DNA of 64,000 nucleotides from Parabacteroides sp. PF5-6 (GTDB lineage: Bacteria > Bacteroidota > Bacteroidia > Bacteroidales > Tannerellaceae), in assembly GCF_029504695.1 (NCBI RefSeq), contig NZ_JAQFIN010000003.1, positions 124,001 through 188,000 on the forward strand, read 5' to 3'. The notes beneath the pieces are model-generated. The model was not told where the DNA came from and did no database searches. It saw nothing but the letters and a program-made list of their open reading frames with translations. Both the position numbers and the translations under genes were made by a program. Positions 52,004 to 61,704 of this stretch are shown here, one piece after another. The first letter of the stretch is position 1; each line of letters starts with the position of its first letter.

Positions 52004-52011
52004 CAAATATA
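52004..52011 (-). promoter_or_regulatory. -7 box TATATTTG directly at the tilS start
   Basis: Minus-strand TATATTTG, 8 bp before the ATG at 51996; the transcript would start within a few nucleotides of the initiation codon. Confidence 0.5.
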
Positions 52012-52061
52012 GGGATAACAATGTATCCCTATACTATATTATTTATTTATTAAAACAATAA

Positions 52062-52826
52062 CTACTCTTCTACTCCGGCCAGTTCCGGGTCGATCATGAT
52101 GCGGCCGCAATACTCACATACGATAATTTTCTTGCGCAATTTGATATCCATTTGTTTCTGAGGCGGAATCTTATTGAAGCAACCCCCACAGGCATCGCGT
52201 TGGATATAAACCACAGCCAGACCGTTGCGCGCTCCCTTACGGATACGTTTGAATGCCGTCAACAAACGCGACTCCACCATGGATTCCAGCTTTTTAGCTT
52301 TCTCCCGCAATTTTTCTTCTTCCTGCTTCGTTTCGGAAACGATCTCTTCCAATTCGCCTCTCTTCTGTACCAGGTCGGCTTTGCGTCCGTCCAGGATTTC
52401 CGTCAATTGAGCGATTTCTTCGTTCTTGCGGGCAATAGCTTCGGTGAACTCCCGGATTTTCTTTTCGGAGAACTCCATTTCCAATCCCTGGAATTCTATT
52501 TCTTTGGATAAGTTATCAAATTCCCGGTTGTTGCGGACATTGTCTAACTGGGATTTATAGCGTTCAATTAAAGCGGTTGAGTCCGTTATTTTATTCTTTT
52601 GCTCTACAACTGCTCCTTCGTAGTCCTTGATATCAGCCTGATAATTATAAAGACGAGTTTCCAGCCCGGCAATCTCATCTTCAAGGTCCTGCACTTCCAA
52701 AGGAAGCTCACCGCGAAGCGTTTTGATTTTATCGATTTCAGTCATCATCGTCTGAAGCTGATACAAGGTAGAAAGCTTTTCTTCTACGGTGTATTCTTTT
52801 TCAGCAGCGTTTTTATCTGTAGCCAT
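52062..52826 (-). CDS. coiled-coil C4 zinc-ribbon protein (CdsZ/DksA-adjacent type)
   Basis: 254 residues. Residues about 10-190 are a long antiparallel coiled coil (TMMTEIDKIKTLRGELPLEVQDLEDEIA to AKKLESMVESRLL), followed by a four-cysteine ribbon: RDACGGCFNKIPP and IIVCEYCGRIMIDPEL (CxxC, CxxC). The family is often annotated as C4-type zinc ribbon and resembles proteins proposed to bind nucleic acid or secretion chaperones. It begins 2 bp after the nif3 gene, so the two are co-transcribed. Confidence 0.88.
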   Translation of the reverse strand: MATDKNAAEKEYTVEEKLSTLYQLQTMMTEIDKIKTLRGELPLEVQDLEDEIAGLETRLYNYQADIKDYEGAVVEQKNKITDSTALIERYKSQLDNVRNNREFDNLSKEIEFQGLEMEFSEKKIREFTEAIARKNEEIAQLTEILDGRKADLVQKRGELEEIVSETKQEEEKLREKAKKLESMVESRLLTAFKRIRKGARNGLAVVYIQRDACGGCFNKIPPQKQMDIKLRKKIIVCEYCGRIMIDPELAGVEE

Positions 52827-52827
52827 T

Positions 52828-53928
52828 CTATAAATATTTTACTGGGTTTGAATTCACATTTGATAAATGCAGTGCAAAGGTAGGAAACTTTTTCGATAAT
52901 ATATTATAAAATATTTCTTTTGTACAAACCTCCGACTCGTAATGCCCGATGACTGCCAAGAGTATACGATCTTCGACATCGTAATAGTCATTATACTTTG
53001 CTTCACCGGTGATGAAGATATCCGCGCCATAACTGATTGCATCTTTAATCAGGAAAGCACCACTGCCGCCGCAGATCGCCACTTCGCGGATTGGCTTACC
53101 GGTCAGCGGAGAATGTTTGACACAGGGCACGTTAAAGAGGTCTTTGATCTGCAACAGGAAGGTCAACTCATCTTCTTCCACCGGCAACTCCCCTACTACA
53201 CCCGATCCGGCCTGCTCCCAAGCGTTCTTTAATGGATAAAAATCAAAGACCGGTTCTTCGTACGGATGCACCGAACGCAGCGCACGGGTAACCGCCAACT
53301 GACGGTATGCGGGCAAAACCAGTTCGATACGGGTCTCATTCTCATAATGCAGTTCACCGATCTCTCCGACAAACGGATGCGCTCCTTCTTTGGCCCGGAA
53401 ACTGCCGTCGCCAGACAGATTAAAGCTACAAGAATCATAATTCCCGATACTTCCTGCTCCGGCATGGAATAAGGCGTTGCGCACAACATCCGCATAAGGC
53501 GTCGGCACAAACGTAACCAGCTTCAATAAAGATTCTTTTTGCGGACTCAGGATACGGATATTCTGTAGTCCGATCATCTCCGCCAGTTTATAATTAACGC
53601 CTCCCTGTACATTATCCAGGTTTGTATGCGCGGCATAGATCACCAGATCGTGTTTGCACGCTTTGATCATACAACGTTCCACATACGTAGCGCCACGTAA
53701 CGATTTAAAAGGCTTGAAAGCTAAAGGATGATGGGAAATGATCAGATTACACTCTTTTGCGATCGCTTCATCGACAATCTCTTCCGTCACGTCAAGACAC
53801 AACAAAGCACCCGTTGCCGTTTGATTGACATCCCCTACCTGCACTCCAGCATTATCAAAGTCTTCCTGTAGAGGCAACGGAGCGTATTGCTCGATCTCCC
53901 GAATGATATCCTTTATCCGTAATCCCAT
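52828..53928 (-). CDS. Nif3-like dinuclear metal protein
   Basis: 366 residues from the ATG at 53928; the TTG-started extension to 53943 lies in a repeat. The family motif LIISHHPLAFKPFKSL holds metal-binding His, IGHYESEV near the C-terminus the others. The middle insertion (about 130-230) is the PII-like domain typical of longer family members. It forms a hexameric toroid with two metals; proposed as GTP cyclohydrolase or regulatory hydrolase, but biochemical function is uncertain. It lies between aspS and the C4 zinc-ribbon gene in one operon. Confidence 0.9.
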   Translation of the reverse strand: MGLRIKDIIREIEQYAPLPLQEDFDNAGVQVGDVNQTATGALLCLDVTEEIVDEAIAKECNLIISHHPLAFKPFKSLRGATYVERCMIKACKHDLVIYAAHTNLDNVQGGVNYKLAEMIGLQNIRILSPQKESLLKLVTFVPTPYADVVRNALFHAGAGSIGNYDSCSFNLSGDGSFRAKEGAHPFVGEIGELHYENETRIELVLPAYRQLAVTRALRSVHPYEEPVFDFYPLKNAWEQAGSGVVGELPVEEDELTFLLQIKDLFNVPCVKHSPLTGKPIREVAICGGSGAFLIKDAISYGADIFITGEAKYNDYYDVEDRILLAVIGHYESEVCTKEIFYNILSKKFPTFALHLSNVNSNPVKYL

Positions 53929-53936
53929 ATCAATGT

Positions 53937-53957
53937 CTTTCAACTTTCAACTTTCAA
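53937..53957. repeat. 3 x 7-bp repeat CTTTCAA at the aspS 3' end
   Basis: CTTTCAA occurs three times in tandem. It spans the aspS stop codon (53947-53949) and the gap before nif3, so the last residues of AspRS (VES) are repeat-encoded. Confidence 0.8.
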
Positions 53958-55701
53958 CTATCCGTAGATTGAGCTCATCCAATTGTGCCTGATCGATTGC
54001 GGTCGGTGCATCGAGCATGACGTCGCGGCCGGAATTGTTTTTCGGGAAAGCGATACAGTCGCGGATCGAATCCAGGCCGGCGAACAGAGAAACCCAACGG
54101 TCCAGACCATAGGCCAATCCACCGTGAGGCGGCGCGCCGAACTTAAAGGCATTCATCAGAAAGCCAAATTGTTCATCAGCCTTCTCTTCTGTAAAGCCAA
54201 GCAGTTGGAACATCTTGTTCTGCAACGCGCTATCGTGGATACGGATCGAACCGCCACCAACTTCCACGCCATTGATCACCATATCGTACGCATTGGCACG
54301 TACCGCCCCCGTATCAGAGTCTAATAACGGGATATCCTCCGGCTTAGGCGAGGTGAACGGATGGTGCATTGCATAGAAGCGTTGATCTTCTTCGCTCCAC
54401 TCAAATAAGGGGAAGTCCACCACCCAAAGACATACAAATTTATTCTTATCGCGTAAGCCCAACTGACTGGCCACTTCTAAGCGCAGTTCGCAGAGTTGCT
54501 TCCGTGTCTTCATCACATCGTCACCCGACAGGATCAGGATCAGGTCACCCGGTTCCGCTTGGAAAGCATCTTTCATCTGCTGCAAGGTCTCCTGCGTATA
54601 GAATTTATCGACACTCGACTTCACACTACCATCGGCCTCCACGCGGGCATAAACCATGCCTTTAGCTCCGATCTGCGGACGTTTCACAAAGTCGGTCAAC
54701 GCGTCCAGTTGTTTACGGGTATACGTAGCCGCTCCTTTGGCACAGATCCCACCTACATACGCCGCGCTATCGAAGACCGGAAATCCATGTCCCTGCATAA
54801 TATCCATCAGCTCCACAAAGCGCATATCGAAACGCAGGTCCGGTTTGTCACTGCCGTAATATTTCATCGCGTCGTGCCAGGGCATACGGACAAAAGGTTC
54901 TTTGATCTCTACGCCACGGATCACCTTGAACAGGTGTTTGGCCATGCCTTCAAACAATTCCAACACATCATCCTGCTCGACAAAGCTCATCTCGCAGTCG
55001 ATCTGTGTAAACTCCGGCTGACGGTCGGCCCGCAGATCTTCATCACGGAAGCATTTCACGATCTGGAAATAACGGTCGAAACCGGAAACCATCAGTAACT
55101 GTTTCAATGTCTGCGGCGATTGCGGCAAAGCATAAAACTGTCCCGGGTTCATACGCGAAGGCACGATAAAGTCGCGCGCTCCTTCCGGCGTGGAATTAAC
55201 CAATACAGGTGTTTCCACTTCCAGAAACCCTTGTTTATCCAGATAGCTACGCACCTCAAACGTCATCTTGTGACGCAGTTCCAGGTTCGCGCGAACCGGA
55301 TTACGACGCAGGTCCAGGTAACGGTATTTCATCCGGATATCGTCGCCTCCATCCGTTTCGTCTTCAATGGTAAACGGCGGGGTGATTGCTTCATTTAAAA
55401 CGTTCAGGGAGGAAACGATCAATTCAATCTCCCCGGTCGGCATATTCGGATTCTTGCTCGAACGCTCACGCACTACCCCTTTCACCTGAATCACGAATTC
55501 ACGCGCCAATTTGTTGGCTTGTTCCCATATCGGTGCGTTGATCTCCTGATTAAAAGCCAACTGCGTGACACCATAACGGTCGCGCAGGTCAACGAAGGTC
55601 ATGCCTCCCATTCTTCTCACTTTCTGCACCCATCCGGCCAGGGTCACTTCGAGGCCTTCATCTGCCAGGCGTAATGCGCCACATGTTCTTGTTCTATACA
55701 T
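53947..55701 (-). CDS. aspS: aspartyl-tRNA synthetase
   Basis: 584 residues, bacterial type with GAD insertion. The anticodon OB domain has [22 protein letters not shown]. Class II motifs are [40 protein letters not shown] (motif 2) and [15 protein letters not shown] (motif 3). It charges tRNA-Asp. The promoter TATCTTTG lies at 55732. It is the first gene of the operon aspS-nif3-C4 zinc ribbon. Its final residues VES and stop come from a CTTTCAA heptamer repeat. Confidence 0.97.
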   Translation of the reverse strand: MYRTRTCGALRLADEGLEVTLAGWVQKVRRMGGMTFVDLRDRYGVTQLAFNQEINAPIWEQANKLAREFVIQVKGVVRERSSKNPNMPTGEIELIVSSLNVLNEAITPPFTIEDETDGGDDIRMKYRYLDLRRNPVRANLELRHKMTFEVRSYLDKQGFLEVETPVLVNSTPEGARDFIVPSRMNPGQFYALPQSPQTLKQLLMVSGFDRYFQIVKCFRDEDLRADRQPEFTQIDCEMSFVEQDDVLELFEGMAKHLFKVIRGVEIKEPFVRMPWHDAMKYYGSDKPDLRFDMRFVELMDIMQGHGFPVFDSAAYVGGICAKGAATYTRKQLDALTDFVKRPQIGAKGMVYARVEADGSVKSSVDKFYTQETLQQMKDAFQAEPGDLILILSGDDVMKTRKQLCELRLEVASQLGLRDKNKFVCLWVVDFPLFEWSEEDQRFYAMHHPFTSPKPEDIPLLDSDTGAVRANAYDMVINGVEVGGGSIRIHDSALQNKMFQLLGFTEEKADEQFGFLMNAFKFGAPPHGGLAYGLDRWVSLFAGLDSIRDCIAFPKNNSGRDVMLDAPTAIDQAQLDELNLRIVES

Positions 55702-55731
55702 TATATATAATTGTTTACATTTCTAAGCTTG

Positions 55732-55739
55732 CAAAGATA
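55732..55739 (-). promoter_or_regulatory. -7 box TATCTTTG for aspS
   Basis: Minus-strand TATCTTTG, 31 bp before the aspS ATG. Confidence 0.65.
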
Positions 55740-55813
55740 AATGATTTCTTCCAAAACAAAAACATAACAAACGCTGTTATTAGGGTGGAAATAAAATAAA
55801 TACCGTTTTGAAT

Positions 55814-56329
55814 ATGCGTCTGAAAATAAATGCAAATGATCACGTTCTCGGGAAGGCCAGCGCCCCCATCGAAATCATAGAATACGCTGACTTTCAATGT
55901 CCTTATTGCCGACAATCCTACTACAGGATCAAGGATATACAAAAAGAACTGGGGGATGATCTCCGGTTTGTTTTCCGTCATTTCCCTTTAGCCGAGTTGC
56001 ATCCGCATGCCGTTCACGCGGCAATCGCAGCCGAAACGGCTGCTGCACAGAACCGTTTTTGGGAGATGCACGACATCATCTTTGAGAATCAAAGACATAT
56101 AGACGATCATCACCTGATCGAATACGCTAAAGAGATCGGCCTGGACGTGGCCCGTTTCGAAAAAGACTTCGGCAAAGATCCTTATTTCCAGAAAGTAAAT
56201 CACGACTACGAGACCGGCATTCAAAACAACGTCGACACCACCCCCACCTTCTTTGTCAACGGCGTGATCTACGAAGGCAATTACATGGATGCTTCTTTCT
56301 TTACTTATCTGAAATCATTTATCCGATAA
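55814..56329 (+). CDS. DsbA-family thiol oxidoreductase-like protein
   Basis: 171 residues from the ATG at 55814. A DsbA-like thioredoxin fold with the active site YADFQCPYCRQSY (CPYC) near residue 28, helical insertion with AIAAETAAAQNRFWEMHDIIF, and the cis-Pro segment NVDTTPTFFVNGVIYEG. There is no signal peptide, unlike periplasmic DsbA, so it may act in the cytoplasm as an FrnE-like or reducing enzyme. Divergent from aspS and followed by a terminator. Confidence 0.9.
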   Translation: MRLKINANDHVLGKASAPIEIIEYADFQCPYCRQSYYRIKDIQKELGDDLRFVFRHFPLAELHPHAVHAAIAAETAAAQNRFWEMHDIIFENQRHIDDHHLIEYAKEIGLDVARFEKDFGKDPYFQKVNHDYETGIQNNVDTTPTFFVNGVIYEGNYMDASFFTYLKSFIR

Positions 56330-56363
56330 ATAAACAACGTAACCGTTATTCATAGATATTCAC

Positions 56364-56397
56364 AAGGCTTGGATTCGCATCAGTGAGTCCGGGCCTT
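56364..56397 (+). terminator. rho-independent terminator of the DsbA-like gene
   Basis: AAGGCTTGGATTC pairs with GAGTCCGGGCCTT (several G-T pairs) around 8 bases, then TTTATTATTT. Confidence 0.7.
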
Positions 56398-56451
56398 TAT
56401 TATTTAAACGGCTTTCAATCCAAATTCAAGGGAGTATTTTCTCTTTTTGTC

Positions 56452-56517
56452 GGGAGTATTTGTTTGTTGATAACCGTCAACACATTTGTTGATAATTATC
56501 AACAAACAACTACTCCC
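56452..56517. repeat. 22-bp palindromic unit array, two units (TTGATAATTATCAA core)
   Basis: Units start at 56463 and 56485 (TTTGTTGATAA-type, with TTGTTGATAATTATCAACAA as the ideal palindrome). The outer GGGAGTA and TACTCCC flanks make the whole 66-bp block dyad-symmetric. The core is related to the 2798 and 34048 arrays. Confidence 0.85.
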
Positions 56518-56586
56518 TGCAATACGTTCATTTACTGCCTTTTATAATCTTCGCTAAATCAGGGGGTGAAAAAGTATTTTTTTGTC

Positions 56587-56594
56587 TAAATTTG
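56587..56594 (+). promoter_or_regulatory. -7 box TAAATTTG for mfd
   Basis: TAAATTTG, 23 bp before the TTG start of mfd. Confidence 0.55.
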
Positions 56595-56616
56595 CACTTC
56601 TAAATTTCAGATAATT

Positions 56617-59600
56617 TTGAAGATACAGGAATTACTTCGTTTATATGCCGGGCATCCGCATATTTCGGCCTTACATACCCTATTGCAAGAGGGGACTACC
56701 CAAAATATATTTCTAAAAGGGCTCAACGGATCGGCGGCGGCTATGGCTATTGCCTCTCTTTTTTCGCAGAAAGACGGCTGCTTTGTTTGTATACTAAATG
56801 ATCAGGAGGAGGCGGGTTATTTTTATCACGACCTGATGCAGATCACTTCCAGTCCACGGGTGTATTTCTTTCCTTCGGCTTACCGCCGTTCCATCAAATA
56901 CGGACATATCGATGCGGCTAATGAAATTCTTCGTACGGAAGTGTTGAGTATGCTGCAAAGCCCGGAACAGCCATTTGTGATTGTGACCTATCCGGATGCG
57001 CTGGCGGAAAAGGTGGTCGAACAAAAGACCTTAAAAGAGAATACACTGAAGATCCATACGGGTGAACGGCTGGATAATATCTTCGTGGCCGATGTATTGG
57101 ATTCTTATGGCTTTGAGCAGACCGATTATGTGTACGAGCCGGGGCAGTATGCGCTGCGCGGCAGTATCCTCGATGTTTTTTCCTATTCCTTTGAGTATCC
57201 CTACCGCATTGACTTCTTTGGCGATGAGGTGGAGACGATCCGTTCGTTCGATGTGGAGACACAGTTATCGAAAGAAAAATTGGACAGTATCTACCTCGTT
57301 CCCCGGATCAGTACGGGCAAAGGTGCGAACGCCTCTCTATTGCAAGCGCTTCCGACCGATACGATATTCGTGGCAAAAGACCTGGCCTGGGCAAAAGAAC
57401 GCATCGAGAGCCTGTGGCAGGAGATCCCGATGACGGGCGATGAAGAATCGTTCGCCTCGCCGGAAGATATGCAATGTAAGCTGATCACGGCGGAGAACTT
57501 TCTGCGTAGCGCCTTAGACTTTCGCCGTTTGCATATCGGGGCACATCCGATGGGCGTGGCCGATGCGACATTGACATTCCAGACCCAGATACAACCGATC
57601 TATCATAAGAACTTCGACCGGGTAAATGAGTCGTTCCATAACTACCTGGTATTGGGCTATACGCTTTATATCCTGAGTGATGTAGAGAAACAGACGGCGC
57701 GCATCAAAGCGATCTTCGAGGACCGCGGCGATCAGTTGCCTTTTACGCCTGTGGATAAAACGGTGCATGAAGGGTTTGCCGACGAGACGTTGAAGGTTTG
57801 CTTCTTCACCGATCATCAACTATTCGACCGCTTCCATAAGTTCAACCTCAAAAGCGAAAAAGCGCGGAGCGGGAAAATCACACTCTCCCTGAAGGAACTG
57901 AACCAGTTTACGACCGGCGACTATATTGTGCATATCGACCATGGAGTCGGCCAGTTCGGCGGCCTGGTTCGGATGGAGGTGAACGGTAAGATACAGGAAG
58001 TGATCAAGCTGATTTATCAGAACAACGATGCGATCTTTGTCAGTATCCATTCCTTGCATAAACTATCCAAATACAAAGGAAAAGAAAGCGGCGAGCCTCC
58101 CAAACTCAATAAACTGGGTACCGGCGCCTGGGAGCGGATGAAAGAAAAGACAAAAACAAAAGTCAAAGATATCGCCCGCGACCTGATCCTGCTTTACTCC
58201 AAACGCAAACAGGAGAAAGGTTTTGCCTATACCGCCGACACCTACCTGCAAACGGAACTCGAAGCCAGCTTTATCTACGAAGACACGCCCGACCAGGTGA
58301 AAGCCACAGCCGATGTGAAGACCGATATGGAAGACCTGCGGCCGATGGATCGCCTGATCTGCGGGGATGTGGGATTCGGCAAGACCGAAGTCGCCGTGCG
58401 TGCCGCCTTCAAAGCGGTTGCCGACAACAAACAGGTCGCCATACTGGTGCCGACTACCGTATTGGCGTTCCAGCACTTCCAGACGTTCTCCGAGCGATTG
58501 AAAGACTTCCCCTGCACAATCGAATACATCAGCCGGGCACGTTCTGCCGGACAAATAAAAGAGACACTGGGAAGGGTCAAAGAAGGTAAAGTCGATATCC
58601 TGATCGGAACGCATCGGATTGTCAGCAAAGACGTGCAGTTTAAAGACCTGGGGCTGTTGATTATCGACGAAGAACAGAAGTTTGGCGTATCTGTCAAAGA
58701 GAAACTACGGCAGATGAAAGTCAATGTAGATACACTGACGATGACGGCAACGCCTATCCCGCGTACGCTGCAATTCTCACTGATGGGAGCCCGCGACCTG
58801 AGTAATATCACGACTCCGCCGCCTAACCGTTATCCGGTACAGACCGAAGTACAACGTTTCAATCCGGATATTATCCGCGAAGCCATCAACTTCGAGATGA
58901 GCCGTAACGGACAGGTCTTCTTTATCAATAACCGGATACAGAACATTCATGAGATCGAAACCCTGGTGCGCCGGGAGGTGCCCGACGCGCGCATAGCCAT
59001 CGGACATGGACAGATGGATCCCAAAACACTGGAAAAGATATTATTCGACTTTGTCAATTACGAATACGATGTATTGATTGCCACCAGTATCATCGAAAGT
59101 GGGATTGATGTGTCTAATGCAAACACGATCATCGTGAACAACGCGCAGCAGTTCGGCCTGTCCGACCTGCACCAGCTGCGCGGACGTGTGGGGCGAAGCA
59201 ACCGAAAAGCCTTTTGTTACCTGCTCTCCCCTCCTCTTTCCTCTTTGAGCCAGGAAGCGCGCAGGCGTTTGCAAGCGATAGAGAATTTCTCCGAATTGGG
59301 CAGTGGCATGCACATCGCCATGCAAGACCTGGATATCCGTGGCGCCGGCAATCTGTTGGGAGCCGAACAAAGCGGTTTCATTGCCGACCTGGGCTACGAG
59401 ACCTACCAGAAGATATTGGAAGAAGCCGTTGCCGAACTGCGCACGGAAGAATTTGCCAACCTGCATACCGATACCGAAGGCGACAAACGGGATACCGGCC
59501 AGGATTACGTGCGGGATACGCATATCGAAAGCGACCTGGAACTGATGTTCCCGCCAACCTATATCCCCAACGACTCGGAGCGGATCTCGCTCTACCGCGA

Positions 59601-59967
59601 GTTGGATAATATGGAGGAAGAACGGGATATCCTGGCCTTTACGGAACGCCTGAAAGACCGGTTCGGCAAGATCCCCAAAGAAGGAAAAGAATTGATCCGC
59701 ATCGTGCGCCTGCGCCGGATGGCGAAAAATCTGGGTATGGAGAAGCTCGTACTGAAAAAAGGACAGATGAGCATCTTCCTGGTGGCCAATCCCGACAGCC
59801 ATTATTACCAGAGCGAAGCCTTCGACAAATTACTGGCCTACATCCAGAAACACCCCCGCCTCTGCAACCTGCGCGAACAAAACGGCAAACGCAGCATCGT
59901 CATCAAGCAAGTCGACACCGTCGAAAAAGCCGTGGCGATTTTGGAGGAAATGGAGCAAATGGGCTGA
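56617..59967 (+). CDS. mfd: transcription-repair coupling factor, TTG start
   Basis: 1116 residues, close to the E. coli 1148. The start is TTG at 56617 (LKIQELL...); no in-frame ATG is near. Domains are a UvrB-like N-terminus (DYVYEPGQYALRGSILDVFSYSFEYPYRIDFFGDEVETI), a CarD-like RNA-polymerase-interaction domain (FTTGDYIVHIDHGVGQF), and an SF2 translocase (P-loop GDVGFGKTEVAVRAA, DEEQKFG, MTATPIPRTLQFS, RGRVGRSNRKAFCYLL). It removes stalled RNA polymerase and recruits UvrA to DNA damage. Confidence 0.97.
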   Translation: MKIQELLRLYAGHPHISALHTLLQEGTTQNIFLKGLNGSAAAMAIASLFSQKDGCFVCILNDQEEAGYFYHDLMQITSSPRVYFFPSAYRRSIKYGHIDAANEILRTEVLSMLQSPEQPFVIVTYPDALAEKVVEQKTLKENTLKIHTGERLDNIFVADVLDSYGFEQTDYVYEPGQYALRGSILDVFSYSFEYPYRIDFFGDEVETIRSFDVETQLSKEKLDSIYLVPRISTGKGANASLLQALPTDTIFVAKDLAWAKERIESLWQEIPMTGDEESFASPEDMQCKLITAENFLRSALDFRRLHIGAHPMGVADATLTFQTQIQPIYHKNFDRVNESFHNYLVLGYTLYILSDVEKQTARIKAIFEDRGDQLPFTPVDKTVHEGFADETLKVCFFTDHQLFDRFHKFNLKSEKARSGKITLSLKELNQFTTGDYIVHIDHGVGQFGGLVRMEVNGKIQEVIKLIYQNNDAIFVSIHSLHKLSKYKGKESGEPPKLNKLGTGAWERMKEKTKTKVKDIARDLILLYSKRKQEKGFAYTADTYLQTELEASFIYEDTPDQVKATADVKTDMEDLRPMDRLICGDVGFGKTEVAVRAAFKAVADNKQVAILVPTTVLAFQHFQTFSERLKDFPCTIEYISRARSAGQIKETLGRVKEGKVDILIGTHRIVSKDVQFKDLGLLIIDEEQKFGVSVKEKLRQMKVNVDTLTMTATPIPRTLQFSLMGARDLSNITTPPPNRYPVQTEVQRFNPDIIREAINFEMSRNGQVFFINNRIQNIHEIETLVRREVPDARIAIGHGQMDPKTLEKILFDFVNYEYDVLIATSIIESGIDVSNANTIIVNNAQQFGLSDLHQLRGRVGRSNRKAFCYLLSPPLSSLSQEARRRLQAIENFSELGSGMHIAMQDLDIRGAGNLLGAEQSGFIADLGYETYQKILEEAVAELRTEEFANLHTDTEGDKRDTGQDYVRDTHIESDLELMFPPTYIPNDSERISLYRELDNMEEERDILAFTERLKDRFGKIPKEGKELIRIVRLRRMAKNLGMEKLVLKKGQMSIFLVANPDSHYYQSEAFDKLLAYIQKHPRLCNLREQNGKRSIVIKQVDTVEKAVAILEEMEQMG

Positions 59968-60008
59968 ATATTCGAAAATATAACTAACTTGCGTAAAAAA
60001 AGATCGTT

Positions 60009-61673
60009 ATGCGAATTTCAAGGTTGTATATGAATAACTTCAAGCGTTTCACAGATCTTACACTTGAAGGCATTCCGGAAGAAACCAAGCTGGTTCTACT
60101 AATCGGCTCGAACGGTTCGGGGAAATCATCGGTATTCGACGGATTTGAAGCTGCCAATCGATATATCAAACAAGACGGTTGGAGGAGTGATCACTTGAAT
60201 TATTATAAAAAAGATGATCAAAACGCCGCAACTGTTTCGATCGACTTCTTTAATAACAGGCAGCTATCATTCTCAACAGATACCTATCATCAATTACCTA
60301 CACCTACAGGTTTTAGTCCGAACAGCTTTTACGGCAGAACCAGCTTCCGACAGATTCCTCGGTTGACACGAAAAGCTCTCGGCGGTGGAGGGAGTTTTGA
60401 CATTGAACGTGACTCCGATCGTCCTATTCAATTTATTGAAAGAGATAACCGATTTGAGAATGATATTGAGAAAATCACTGAGATCTTATTGAAAGAGTTT
60501 TTCCTTTCGACAAATCAAAATATAGATATCAAGAAAAAATATGTCGACCCGATCAATGAAGCTTTGATACGTATTTTCGGGCATCAAAACGGAACCCGGC
60601 TACAGCTGATAGAGATTATTCCTCCGTTGGAAGGTAAGGTGGCACAGATTACATTTACGAAAGGTGTCTCAAAGATCCATTATGATTATCTAAGTGCCGG
60701 AGAGAAAGAGGTTTTCAACATCCTGATAAATCTACTCACCCGAAGGGAGTATTATCAGGATACGATCTATTTCTTCGACGAGATAGATCTTCACCTGAAT
60801 ACGAAACTTCAGTTTAATCTTTTAAAAGAAATTACCGAAAACTGGATCTCTCCGAGTTCACAGCTCTGGACAGCTTCACATTCATTGGGCTTTATTGAGT
60901 ACGCCCGCCAAAGTGATCAGGCTGTTATCTTTGACTTTGATGATTTGGATTTTGATTTTACCCAGACCCTTTATCCCGAGACTAAAGAGAATCCTGACAT
61001 TTATGAAATAGCGGTAGGGAAAGAGTTTCTGCCTTCCCTGTTTAAGGGAATGACTATCTATTTTGTGGAAAACAAAGATAAAGAATTCTACGCCTCTTTA
61101 GGCATTCCCCAAACCGTATTTGTGTCCGATAATAATCGAAACAATGTATTCCATAAGGTTCGATCGGCTGATAATTTTCAAGGCATTGTCGACCGCGACT
61201 TTCTCTCGGACGAAGATATAGACAGGATACAGGAAGCCTATCCCCGACTGACGATTCTGCCCTATTACAGTATCGAAAACTATCTCTTTCACCCGAACAA
61301 TTTGGAAGATTACTGGAAAGGTAAAGGAAAAGCTTTTGATAAAACAGCTTATGTGCAGCTACTTGTCGAAGAGAAAAACAAAGTAATAAATAAGATCACT
61401 CCGACAATCGCCTTGAAACGGACAGAATATCCTTATTTCGGAGAACCGGAGTACAACGGTAGCCCTTTGCAAAATCGTTTCAAAAACAAAGGAGAAAACG
61501 AAGAACAGGCTGTTGCGATCGTGTCCGATCTGAATAGTGATGATTTTGAAACGTTCTATAAGTCGTTGCCAATGAAAACATATTGCACTCAGCTTCCGCA
61601 AAGGCAGAATATATCCAAGCTGGAATTGGCAAAAACAAATTGGTTCAAAGAAAGCATTTTAAGTATTCTATAG
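60009..61673 (+). CDS. AAA ATPase fused to DUF4435-like TOPRIM nuclease domain (PARIS-like defence candidate)
   Basis: 554 residues. N-terminal half: AAA_15/SMC-type ATPase with P-loop GSNGSGKSSVFDGF (about 34-46), ABC signature LSAGEKEVFNIL, Walker B IYFFDEIDLHLN and an H-loop LWTASHSLGF. From about residue 345 a second domain starts: FVENKDKEF (Glu354), GIVDRDFLSDED (Asp395, Asp397), then YSIENYLFHPNN (Glu423). E-DxD-ENYL is the DUF4435/TOPRIM layout of AriB in PARIS, while the ATPase matches AriA. AriA-AriB fusions are known in that family. The gene is AT-richer than mfd and the acyl-CoA synthetase around it, suggesting transfer. A -7-like TAACTTG lies near 59984. The antiphage role is inferred. 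Confidence 0.8.
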   Translation: MRISRLYMNNFKRFTDLTLEGIPEETKLVLLIGSNGSGKSSVFDGFEAANRYIKQDGWRSDHLNYYKKDDQNAATVSIDFFNNRQLSFSTDTYHQLPTPTGFSPNSFYGRTSFRQIPRLTRKALGGGGSFDIERDSDRPIQFIERDNRFENDIEKITEILLKEFFLSTNQNIDIKKKYVDPINEALIRIFGHQNGTRLQLIEIIPPLEGKVAQITFTKGVSKIHYDYLSAGEKEVFNILINLLTRREYYQDTIYFFDEIDLHLNTKLQFNLLKEITENWISPSSQLWTASHSLGFIEYARQSDQAVIFDFDDLDFDFTQTLYPETKENPDIYEIAVGKEFLPSLFKGMTIYFVENKDKEFYASLGIPQTVFVSDNNRNNVFHKVRSADNFQGIVDRDFLSDEDIDRIQEAYPRLTILPYYSIENYLFHPNNLEDYWKGKGKAFDKTAYVQLLVEEKNKVINKITPTIALKRTEYPYFGEPEYNGSPLQNRFKNKGENEEQAVAIVSDLNSDDFETFYKSLPMKTYCTQLPQRQNISKLELAKTNWFKESILSIL

Positions 61674-61704
61674 AAAAAAGTATTTAGTAAAATAGATTTC
61701 CGCC

